In this document: piece after piece, positions 1 through 6,840 of the stretch
Numbering within the stretch: the first letter of the stretch is position 1
Layout: each line of letters starts with the position of its first letter
NCBI GenBank assembly: GCA_934662925.1
Contig: CAKUKL010000032.1
Location: 1 to 10,628, forward strand
Length of the DNA: 10,628 nt
Reading direction: 5' to 3'
Origin: an uncultured Oscillospiraceae bacterium
Lineage (GTDB): Bacteria > Bacillota > Clostridia > Oscillospirales > Oscillospiraceae
Program-made: the position numbers and the translations under genes
The notes under the pieces: generated by a model
Seen by the model: only the letters and a program-made list of their open reading frames with translations
The model's database searches: none
What the model was told of the DNA's origin: nothing

Positions 1-1349
<1,349 letters not shown>

Positions 1350-1351
1350 TT

Positions 1352-1445
1352 ATTGTACGAAATCATATTTCAGATTTTGTACAAGTTATGGAATTGTACG
1401 AAAAACCATACTTTCGCCCGGTTTTCCGCCCCGGAAAAGTACAAT
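1352..1445. promoter_or_regulatory. Group of GTAC-centred repeats upstream of nifJ (candidate operators)
   Basis: Four similar sites lie in 94 bp. ATTGTACGAAA occurs twice as an identical 11-mer (1352-1362 and 1393-1403, offset 41 bp). The palindrome TTGTACAA is at 1377-1384, and AGTACAAT is at 1438-1445. GTAC centres are near 1356.5, 1380.5, 1397.5 and 1440.5. Relative to the proposed nifJ start near 1308 they sit around -48, -72, -89 and -132, the zone used by activators, or by a repressor acting from several sites. They also lie upstream of the divergent comM promoter. The binding protein is unknown. Confidence 0.4.
1422..1438. promoter_or_regulatory. 7-bp inverted repeat in the divergent control region
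   Basis: TTTTCCG (1422-1428) and CGGAAAA (1432-1438) form a perfect inverted repeat with a 3-nt spacer, next to the GTAC site at 1438-1445. It is a possible binding site for a dimeric regulator. No U-run follows that would make it a terminator. Function is inferred only from symmetry and position. Confidence 0.3.
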
Positions 1446-1486
1446 TTTCGATCACCGTTTCTTTCATGTTTCTGCACAAAGATGGT

Positions 1487-1515
1487 TTGCGTTTCAACTT
1501 TTATTATAGTATAAT
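1487..1515 (+). promoter_or_regulatory. Candidate sigma-A promoter of the YifB/ComM ATPase gene
   Basis: TTGCGT (1487-1492) is followed after 17 nt by a perfect TATAAT (1510-1515), in an A/T-rich stretch. Transcription would start near 1522, giving a leader of about 33 nt. That leader contains GGGAG (1541-1545), 9 nt before the GTG start at 1555. The -10 is strong and the -35 weak. Confidence 0.6.
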
Positions 1516-1554
1516 ATCCATAGATTTGTAAAGAAAAATCGGGAGTGATTTGTT

Positions 1555-3078
1555 GTGGTGCGCACAATTATTTCGTTGGGTCTTCAGGGCGTTCTGGGCT
1601 ATCCGGTGGAGGTTGAGTGTGCACTGTCCTCCGGCCTGCCCGCCTTCGACGTGGTGGGCCTGCCCGACGCGGCGGTGAAGGAGGCCCGGGAGCGGGTGCG
1701 GGCGGCGGTGAAGGCCAGCGGCTTCGATTTTCCCGTATCCCGGATCACCGTGAACCTCGCTCCCGCCGACCGGCGGAAAAACGGCACGGTGTACGACCTG
1801 CCCATTTTAGCGGGGATCCTGGCCGCGGCGGGGCAGCTGCCCCTGCGCCGGGCGGAGGGCGCGGCCTTTCTGGGGGAGCTGTCCCTCACCGGCCAGCTCC
1901 GGCCGGTGGCGGGCGTCCTGCCCATGGCGCTGGCCGCCAAGCGTGCGGGCATCACCGAGCTGTACGTCCCCGCTGACAACGCGCCGGAGGCCACGCTGGC
2001 GGGCGGGCTCACCGTCTATCCTGTCCGGGACGTGGCAGAGCTTGCCGCCCACCTCCGGGGGGACGCGGATATTTCCCCCGCTGCGCCGTGGGCCGCCGCG
2101 TCCGCGGAGTACCGCGGCCCGGACTTTGCCGAGGTCAAAGGGCAGGAGCAGGTGAAGCGGGCGCTGGAGGTGGCCGCCGCAGGCGGGCACCACATCCTCA
2201 TGGCCGGTTCGCCGGGAGCTGGCAAGTCCATGCTGGCCAAGCGCCTGCCCTCCATCCTGCCGGACATGACCCGGCAGGAGGCGTTGTCCTGCACCGAGAT
2301 CTACTCCGTCATGGGCCTGACCACCAGGGAGGAGCCCATGGTGCTCCGGCGGCCCTTCCGCTCCCCCCACCACACCATTTCCGCCGTGGGCATGGCGGGG
2401 GGCGGGACGATGCTCCGCCCCGGCGAGATCTCCCTTGCCCACAACGGCGTGCTGTTTCTGGACGAGCTGCCCGAGTTCCGCTCCGACGTGCTGGAGGTGC
2501 TGCGTCAGCCGCTGGAGGACGGGCAGGCCCAGATCACCCGCTCGGCGGGCACGGCGGTGTACCCCAGCCGGTTCATGCTGGTGTGCGCCATGAACCCCTG
2601 CAAGTGCGGCTGGTACGGGCATCCCTCCGGCCGCTGCACCTGCTCCCCTCAGAAAATTCAGCAGTACACCGCCCGGCTGTCCGGCCCTCTGCTGGATCGC
2701 ATCGACACCTGCATCGACGTGCCCAGTCTGGACTACGACGAGCTGTCCGGCCGCTCCGCTCCGGCGGAGTCCTCCGCCGACATCAAAAAGCGGGTGAACG
2801 CCGCCCGGGCCATCCAGACCGCCCGCTTCGGTCCCGGCGGCCCCGTCTGCAACGCCCAGATGGGTCAGGCGGAGCTGCGGGAATACTGCAAGCTGGACGA
2901 GGGCTGCGAGGCCCTCATGCGGGGCGCTTACGAGCGGCTGGGCCTCACGGCCCGGAGCTATGACCGCATCCTCCGGGTGGCCCGGACGGTGGCCGATCTG
3001 GACGGTTCCGAAAATATTCAGGTCCAGCATCTGGCCGAGGCCCTCCAGTACCGCAAGGCCGCCTGTCTCGACCGGTGA
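1555..3078 (+). CDS. comM: YifB/ComM family Mg-chelatase-like AAA+ ATPase
   Basis: The protein has 507 residues, the usual family length. It has an N-terminal ChlI-like domain (about 20-140; LPAFDVVGLPDAAVKEARERV), a central AAA+ domain with Walker A GSPGAGKS (218-225) and Walker B LFLDEL (about 300-305), a family-typical cysteine stretch with CAMNPCKCGWYGHPSGRCTC (344-363), and a C-terminal Mg_chelatase_C helical domain (about 400-505). In naturally transformable Gram-negative bacteria, ComM is a hexameric helicase that extends branch migration when imported DNA is integrated. In Clostridia the homologue is common, but its role is mostly untested and competence genes often lie elsewhere. Ribosome site GGGAG at 1541-1545 supports GTG 1555; a second GTG at 1558 is possible, and an in-frame TGA at 1546 closes the frame upstream. 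It is likely a one-gene unit, since the next gene has its own promoter. The family assignment is secure; the symbol is by homology. Confidence 0.95.
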   Translation: MVRTIISLGLQGVLGYPVEVECALSSGLPAFDVVGLPDAAVKEARERVRAAVKASGFDFPVSRITVNLAPADRRKNGTVYDLPILAGILAAAGQLPLRRAEGAAFLGELSLTGQLRPVAGVLPMALAAKRAGITELYVPADNAPEATLAGGLTVYPVRDVAELAAHLRGDADISPAAPWAAASAEYRGPDFAEVKGQEQVKRALEVAAAGGHHILMAGSPGAGKSMLAKRLPSILPDMTRQEALSCTEIYSVMGLTTREEPMVLRRPFRSPHHTISAVGMAGGGTMLRPGEISLAHNGVLFLDELPEFRSDVLEVLRQPLEDGQAQITRSAGTAVYPSRFMLVCAMNPCKCGWYGHPSGRCTCSPQKIQQYTARLSGPLLDRIDTCIDVPSLDYDELSGRSAPAESSADIKKRVNAARAIQTARFGPGGPVCNAQMGQAELREYCKLDEGCEALMRGAYERLGLTARSYDRILRVARTVADLDGSENIQVQHLAEALQYRKAACLDR

Positions 3079-3162
3079 GCGGAGAAAGCAAAGGCCCGCC
3101 TGCCAGGCGCCGTCCGGGTCAAAGCGGACACTCCTCCGGCGGACGTCTCTGCAAAGCCGCAG

Positions 3163-3191
3163 TTGACATTTTCCGGAAAGCATGCTATATA
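3163..3191 (+). promoter_or_regulatory. Strong sigma-A promoter with extended -10
   Basis: A perfect TTGACA (3163-3168) is followed by a 17-nt spacer and TATATA (3186-3191), preceded by TGC, i.e. an extended -10. It is the best promoter match in the window. Transcription would start near 3198, about 50 nt before the ATG at 3247. An ATG-like frame opening at 3163 lies inside the -35 box and so cannot be the start of this transcript's gene. Confidence 0.75.
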
Positions 3192-3246
3192 TATCGCAAT
3201 AATAATCATTATGCTCAAAATTCGCCTGCATCAGGATGGTTTCTCC

Positions 3247-3564
3247 ATGGAAAATAAGATCAAACGCATACTGACGCTGCTCTGCGTGACCGCCGCGGCA
3301 TTTCTCCTGACGCTTTCCTTTAACGGGCTCGGCCTTGTCATCGCGCTGTCTCTCCTGTGGGCCGCGGTCGCGTTCAAGCTGTCCCGCCGTGCCCAAAGCA
3401 GGCGGGCCCCGGATCAGGCCACGCCGATCCAGAAAACCATTGAAGCTGTGATCGTCTCCATCGGAGCCGCGGCGGGTTCCCTGCTCCTGAGCGCCGCGTT
3501 CAGCGGGCTGGGCATGGCCCTAGCCTTTGCCCTTCTCTGCGGCGTCGTCATCTGTATTCTGTAA
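3247..3564 (+). CDS. Small four-helix membrane protein with internal duplication, function unknown
   Basis: I do not recognise this 105-residue protein. It consists of two similar hydrophobic helical hairpins, about 7-45 and 63-105, each turning at a matching motif: FNGLG (25-29) and FSGLG (85-89), exactly 60 residues apart. Around the turns about 9 of 22 aligned residues are identical. The N-terminus (MENKIKR) and the linker between hairpins (SRRAQSRR) are basic, so by the positive-inside rule both face the cytoplasm, with the two turns outside. There is no cleavable signal peptide and no catalytic motif. ATG 3247 is chosen because AGGATGG (3233-3239) lies 7 nt upstream and the longer in-frame start at 3163 lies in the promoter. 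The gene stands alone between its own strong promoter and a strong terminator, so it is a monocistronic, probably well expressed unit. Coding status is likely but not proven by homology. Confidence 0.75.
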   Translation: MENKIKRILTLLCVTAAAFLLTLSFNGLGLVIALSLLWAAVAFKLSRRAQSRRAPDQATPIQKTIEAVIVSIGAAAGSLLLSAAFSGLGMALAFALLCGVVICIL

Positions 3565-3569
3565 AAAGC

Positions 3570-3606
3570 CCCCGGAGCGCACGCAAGTGCTCCGGGGATT
3601 TTTTAT
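3570..3606 (+). terminator. Rho-independent terminator after the small membrane protein gene
   Basis: CCCCGGAGC (3570-3578) pairs perfectly with GCTCCGGGG (3589-3597). Two further pairs (one G-U) close a 6-nt loop, and a T-rich run (3599-3604) follows. The stem begins 5 nt after the TAA. An A-run upstream (3563-3567) could allow weak function on the other strand. Confidence 0.9.
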
Positions 3607-3649
3607 TGATACCAGCCCCCGCTGTTCCGCTCCCGGCAGGCGGCCCGGC

Positions 3650-3678
3650 TTGACTTTGCCCCGCCCCCCGTGTATCAT
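3650..3678 (+). promoter_or_regulatory. Sigma-A promoter of the D-Ala-D-Ala dipeptidase gene
   Basis: TTGACT (3650-3655) and TATCAT (3673-3678) are separated by 17 nt; each matches consensus at 5 of 6 positions. The predicted start near 3685 leaves a very short leader, just long enough to include the GAGGTGA ribosome site at 3691-3697. An ATG at 3677-3679 is in frame with the gene but meets a TGA at once, so it is not the start. Confidence 0.7.
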
Positions 3679-3703
3679 GGTACCCCGAACGAGGTGAAGT
3701 GCT

Positions 3704-4261
3704 TTGGAAGCGAATCAAACCGACCTGTCCGCTCTGGTACGGGTGGCCGACTGCGCCCCCACCGTGTACGCGGACCTGAAATACGCCGGGCCGGACAATT
3801 TCACCGGCCAGACCATCTACGACTTTGACCAGCCCTACCTCCGTCGGGGCACCGCCCTGCGGCTGGCCCGGGCGCAGGAGCTGCTGCTCAGGGAGGGCTG
3901 CGCCCTGAAGATCTGGGACGCGTGGCGGCCCCTGTCCGCCCAGTTTAAGATGTGGGAAGTGTGCCCCAACGACGACTATGTGGCCGACCCCACCCACGGC
4001 GGAAGCTCCAAACACAACCGGGGCAGCGCCGTGGACGTGACGCTGGTGACGGCGGACGGCCGGGATCTCCCCATGCCCACGGAGTTTGACGACTTCGCCG
4101 CCGATCCCAATCGGGACTACGATAAATATGCCCCGGAGGCCGCCGCCAACGCCCGGCGGCTGGAGGCCGCCATGACCGCCGCGGGCTTCGTCCCCTACGA
4201 GAACGAGTGGTGGCACTACAACGACTGCGATCCCTACCCGGTGGTGGAGCTGGAACTGTAA
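3704..4261 (+). CDS. VanX/DdpX-type D-alanyl-D-alanine dipeptidase (peptidase M15D)
   Basis: This zinc enzyme hydrolyses the dipeptide D-Ala-D-Ala. The 185-residue product (VanX has about 202) carries the family zinc motif SKHNRGSAVD, with ligands His104 and Asp111. It also has the C-terminal EWWH with the catalytic Glu168 and third zinc ligand His171, and the transition-state arginine in DAWRPLSAQ (Arg75). There is no signal peptide, so it should act in the cytoplasm. The start is TTG at 3704, with GAGGTGA (3691-3697) 6 nt upstream; no ATG or GTG is available in frame. No vanR/S, vanH or D-Ala-D-Lac ligase is beside it. A housekeeping role in cell-wall peptide recycling or D-Ala use is therefore more likely than glycopeptide resistance, but that is inference. 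It is a single-gene unit with its own promoter and terminator. Confidence 0.92.
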   Translation: MEANQTDLSALVRVADCAPTVYADLKYAGPDNFTGQTIYDFDQPYLRRGTALRLARAQELLLREGCALKIWDAWRPLSAQFKMWEVCPNDDYVADPTHGGSSKHNRGSAVDVTLVTADGRDLPMPTEFDDFAADPNRDYDKYAPEAAANARRLEAAMTAAGFVPYENEWWHYNDCDPYPVVELEL

Positions 4262-4311
4262 AACACCGTGCTTTCGGCTGAACTGTGCCAAATTTTTTCC
4301 GCGAAAAAGCA

Positions 4312-4343
4312 AAGCCCGCTCGTGAGAGCGGGCTTCGTTTTTT
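4312..4343. terminator. Bidirectional terminator between the dipeptidase gene and spoIIID
   Basis: AAGCCCGCTC (4312-4321) pairs perfectly with GAGCGGGCTT (4326-4335) around a 4-nt loop. Six T follow on the plus strand (4338-4343). On the minus strand the hairpin is followed by T, GC and five T (4311-4304). It therefore ends both converging transcripts. The plus-strand T-run overlaps the spoIIID stop codon (4342-4344). Confidence 0.9.
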
Positions 4344-4590
4344 ATGCTCCTTTGTATTTTCTCCGGGTGGCGATGCCGCCCCGGATGTGCCGCTCCGCCT
4401 TGTTTTCGTCCAGCACCGCCTTCACCTGCTCGTACAGCGGGCGGTTGAAGGTAGGCAGGCGCTCGGACAGGTCCTTGTGCACCGTGGATTTGGAGATCCC
4501 GAACTTCTGCGCGGCGCTGCGGACCGTCCCCCGGTTCTCGACGATGTACTGGGCCATCTGACAGGCCCGCTCTTCAATGTTCCCTTTCAC
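4342..4590 (-). CDS. spoIIID: Stage III sporulation transcriptional regulator SpoIIID
   Basis: SpoIIID is a small DNA-binding protein of the mother cell that activates or represses many sigma-E-dependent genes and helps switch to sigma-K. The 82-residue product has the family core: a helix-turn-helix at about 22-42 (TVRSAAQKFGISKSTVHKDL), then SERLP, and the basic C-terminal RHIRGGIATRRKYK that contacts the minor groove. The Bacillus protein has 93 residues; clostridial ones are slightly shorter. GTG at 4588-4590 is preferred, because GGGGAG (4606-4601) lies 10 nt upstream and the start falls where family members begin. An in-frame ATG at 4641 would add 17 residues without similarity and lies upstream of the expected transcription start. 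The gene is alone, with a sigma-E-like promoter on one side and a bidirectional terminator on the other. Confidence 0.96.
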   Translation of the reverse strand: MKGNIEERACQMAQYIVENRGTVRSAAQKFGISKSTVHKDLSERLPTFNRPLYEQVKAVLDENKAERHIRGGIATRRKYKGA

Positions 4591-4626
4591 ATGGCAGCAA
4601 CTCCCCGCTCGTGGCGTCTTGTGGGA

Positions 4627-4655
4627 TATATATGCGGCCACGGGGGAGTTTATGA
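4627..4655 (-). promoter_or_regulatory. Candidate sigma-E promoter of spoIIID
   Basis: On the minus strand, TCATAAAC (4655-4648) is followed after 13 nt by CATATATA (4634-4627). Both resemble the sigma-E pattern (ATA-containing -35 and CATA-starting -10), with some mismatches. The predicted start near 4620 leaves about 30 nt including the ribosome site. Known biology fits, since spoIIID of Bacillus is transcribed by sigma-E. The -35 abuts the end of the upstream terminator, so the promoter is tightly packed. Confidence 0.5.
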
Positions 4656-4705
4656 AAGAGGACCCGCCCCGGGCGCTTACGCGCCCGGGGCGGATTGTTC
4701 CTCTT
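4656..4705 (-). terminator. Long hairpin terminator after the glycerate kinase gene
   Basis: CCGCCCCGGGCGC (4664-4676) pairs perfectly over 13 bp with GCGCCCGGGGCGG (4681-4693) around a TTAC loop. An outer 7-bp stem (AAGAGGA 4656-4662 with TCCTCTT 4699-4705) extends it, interrupted by an uneven bulge. It begins a few bases after the kinase stop codon. No long U-run follows on the minus strand, so termination relies on the very stable stem. It insulates spoIIID from the operon. Confidence 0.75.
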
Positions 4706-4708
4706 GTT

Positions 4709-5839
4709 TTATCTGACGGTCAGCAGGCGGAATGCCTGCTCTGCGGTGCGGGCCATATTGGCGCGGGCCGTTTCCGTCTCCATCGCCTGAGCCAGTGAGA
4801 CCGGGCCGGAGAGAATGGGGAAAAACGCGGTGATTCCGCGGTCGTTGCAGACGCCGGCATCCGGGCTGACGCTTCCGGCCAGCGCGATGACCGGTTTTCC
4901 GCAGCGGGCCGCGCGGGCGGCCACGGCGGCGGGAACTTTGCCAAAGGACGTCTGAGCATCCAGCCGTCCCTCACCGGTGACGACCACGTCCGCCGCGGCG
5001 ATAGCGGCATCCATCCCCAGCGCGTCCATGACCATTGCGGCGCCGGGGCATAGATGGGCATTGAACCAGCTGATCAGCGCAAATCCCAGACCTCCGGCGG
5101 CGCCGGCGCCGGGCGTCCGACTCTCATCCCGGCCGCAGGCCGCGACCGTCGCCGCAGCGTAGCTGCCCATGGCCGCATCCACCGCGTCCAGTTCCTCCGG
5201 GCGAACGCCCTTCTGCGGCCCGAACACCCGGGTGCTGCCTGTGGACCCGCACAGCGGGCTGCGCACGTCGCAGGCCACCTGAAAGCTGGTGCTCACCAGC
5301 TCCGGGAGCGCCTGGGAGGCGTCTATCGACGCCACGCGGGCCAGCGCGGCGCCGTCATCTCCGCAGAGACCGCCATTTTCGTCCAGGAAGCGCCAGCCCA
5401 GAGCGGACAGCATACCGATACCTCCATCATTCGTGGCGCTGCCGCCGATCCCCAGCATGATCTTCCGGCAGCCGCGGCTCAGGGCGTGGGCGATCATCTG
5501 CCCCACGCCCCGGGTGCTGGCCCGGGCCGGCTCCCGCCGTTCACTGAGGGTGATCCCCGCCGCGGCGGCCATCTCCATCACTGCCAGACCCTCCGCCGGG
5601 ATCCAGCCATAGCTGGCCTGCACAGGCGCGCCGTAAGGGCCGGAAACAGTGACGCGCACCGTCTCACCGCCCAGCGCGGCGGTAAGGGAAGCGGCCGTCC
5701 CCTCTCCGCCGTCCGCCATGGGCAGAACGCGGACCTACGCGGCCGGGACCGCCCGGCGGACGCCCCGGGCGCAGGCCTCGCCCGCCTCCAGGCTGGTCAT
5801 GCTGCCCTTAAAGGAATCTATGGCAATGAGTACGTTCAT
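4709..5839 (-). pseudogene. Type-1 glycerate kinase with in-frame TAG at codon 35
   Basis: Intact members (GarK/GlxK family) phosphorylate D-glycerate, typically to 2-phosphoglycerate, in the cytoplasm. From ATG 5839 (AGGAGG at 5850-5845, 5 nt upstream) the frame reads MNVLIAIDSFKGSMTS, the family's N-terminal signature, then a TAG at 5737-5735. It resumes at once with VRVLPMADGGEG and stays open to TAA at 4711-4709. Family motifs continue: GIGGSATNDGG, FGPQKG, PGAGAAGGLGFAL and DVVVTGEGRLDAQTSFGK. Total length would be 376 residues, normal for the family. Homologues often carry an acidic residue here, so a GAG-to-TAG change is the simplest explanation. Restart at ATG 5719 lacks a ribosome site and would lose the N-terminal DSFKG motif, so activity is doubtful. 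A sequence error is equally possible. It follows the tartronate semialdehyde reductase gene, which fits the pathway. Confidence 0.88.
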
Positions 5840-5855
5840 GGTGTCCTCCTTTTAC

Positions 5856-5889
5856 AAAAGCCGCACCCCGCCTCAGGGCGGGATGCGGC
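5856..5889 (-). terminator. Hairpin between the reductase and glycerate kinase genes
   Basis: On the minus strand, GCCGCATCCCGCC (5889-5877) pairs with GGCGGGGTGCGGC (5872-5860): 12 Watson-Crick pairs and one T-G pair, with a CTGA loop. It is followed by only four T (5859-5856) and then GT and A. The kinase ribosome site begins at 5850. I see no promoter between hairpin and kinase, so the kinase probably depends on read-through. The hairpin may act as a partial terminator or mRNA-stabilising element that lowers kinase expression relative to the upstream genes. Confidence 0.75.
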
Positions 5890-5910
5890 CTGCTTGGTTG
5901 TGGGGGTGAT

Positions 5911-6804
5911 TTACTTTTCCTTGCGCACTTCCACGCCGGTGATCTTTTCGTAGAACTTGAGGATCGCGGAGTGGTCGCTCTGGCCCTCGCCGTTGTTGTG
6001 CAGCCACTGAAGCATCTCCTGCACCTGACTGGTGAGCAGCATGGGAGTGCCCAGACCGTGGCCGGTGTCCAGCGCGTTGCTGAGATCCTTGATGTGCAGG
6101 CCGATCTTGAAGCCGGGCTTGAAGTTGCCGTCCATCATCATGGGGACTTTGGCGTCCATCACCGTGGAACCGGCCAGACCGCCCCGGATCGCCGCGAACA
6201 CGCGCTCGGGATCCACGCCGGCCATAGTGGACAGGGAGTACGCCTCGGCGCAGGCGGCAATGTTCACCGCCACGATCATCTGGTTGGCCAACTTCACGGT
6301 GTCGCCGGCGCCGTTGACCTCGCCGCAGTGGACCGCGGAGGAACCCATGACCATGAGCACGTCGTAATACTTGTCAAACAGCGCCTTGGGACCGCCGCAC
6401 ATGATGGACAGCGTGCCGTCGATCGCCTTGGGCTCACCGCCGGAAACGGGCGCGTCCATCATATTTACGCCCGCCGCCGCGCACTTCCCGGCGATGGCCT
6501 TGGAGGCCAGAGGCGCAATGGAGCTCATGTCGATAATGTCCAGCCCCGGCTTCGCGCCCTCCAGAATGCCGTCCTTGCCGCTGACCACGGCGTCCACATG
6601 GGGGCTGTTGGGCAGCATGGTGATGATAACGGGGCACTCCTGGGCCACTTCCTTGCTGCTGGCGGCCGCTTTGGCGCCGCATGCGGCCACCTCGGCCACC
6701 GCGTCCTTGTTCAGGTCAAAAACCACCAGCTCGTGGCCGGCCTTCAGCAGATTCTTGCTCATGGGCTTGCCCATGATGCCAAGCCCGATAAAACCGATCT
6801 TCAT
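5911..6804 (-). CDS. garR: 2-hydroxy-3-oxopropionate (tartronate semialdehyde) reductase
   Basis: It reduces tartronate semialdehyde to D-glycerate with NAD(P)H. The 297 residues are full length for the 3-hydroxyisobutyrate dehydrogenase-like family. They show the Rossmann motif GFIGLGIMG (4-12), the substrate motif DAPVSGGEPKAIDGT (117-131), catalytic Lys171 in VKLANQ, and the C-terminal FKIGLHIKDLSNALDT (232-247). Stretches such as ITMLPNSPHV, IDMSSIAPLAS and RGGLAGSTV closely match E. coli GarR as I remember it, which favours this over 3-hydroxyisobutyrate or sulfolactaldehyde reductases. Asp30 after the second strand suggests NADH preference (inference). ATG 6804 has AAGGAG (6819-6814) with good spacing. 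It follows the transketolase C-subunit gene by 36 nt, so it is in the operon. The adjacent glycerate kinase is the usual next step. Confidence 0.93.
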   Translation of the reverse strand: MKIGFIGLGIMGKPMSKNLLKAGHELVVFDLNKDAVAEVAACGAKAAASSKEVAQECPVIITMLPNSPHVDAVVSGKDGILEGAKPGLDIIDMSSIAPLASKAIAGKCAAAGVNMMDAPVSGGEPKAIDGTLSIMCGGPKALFDKYYDVLMVMGSSAVHCGEVNGAGDTVKLANQMIVAVNIAACAEAYSLSTMAGVDPERVFAAIRGGLAGSTVMDAKVPMMMDGNFKPGFKIGLHIKDLSNALDTGHGLGTPMLLTSQVQEMLQWLHNNGEGQSDHSAILKFYEKITGVEVRKEK

Positions 6805-6840
6805 AGTGCGTTACTCCTTTTTGATTCGATGTGCCGGCCC

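Noticed and set aside
1352..1403. Rex (redox repressor) operator upstream of nifJ
   Set aside because: The repeats are GTAC-centred 8-11-mers; no TTGTTAA-type half sites with the expected central spacing were found.
1377..1403. Start of a CRISPR array or direct-repeat array from the repeated ATTGTACGAAA
   Set aside because: Only two identical 11-mers, too short and too few, located in a promoter region; better explained as regulatory sites.
3163..3246. Longer N-terminus for the small membrane protein
   Set aside because: The extra 28 codons cover the TTGACA -35 and the -10 of the promoter, so they would not be on the transcript; ATG 3247 has its own ribosome site.
1807..3396. Minus-strand open frame of 529 codons opposite the ATPase gene
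   Set aside because: Shadow of the comM reading frame; it also runs across the promoter region of the next gene.
3704..4261. Vancomycin-resistance gene cluster
   Set aside because: Only the dipeptidase is present; no sensor kinase, VanH dehydrogenase or D-Ala-D-Lac ligase flanks it.
4591..4641. Longer N-terminus for SpoIIID from ATG 4641
   Set aside because: The added residues do not resemble the family, lie before the expected transcription start, and GTG 4590 has a good GGGGAG site.
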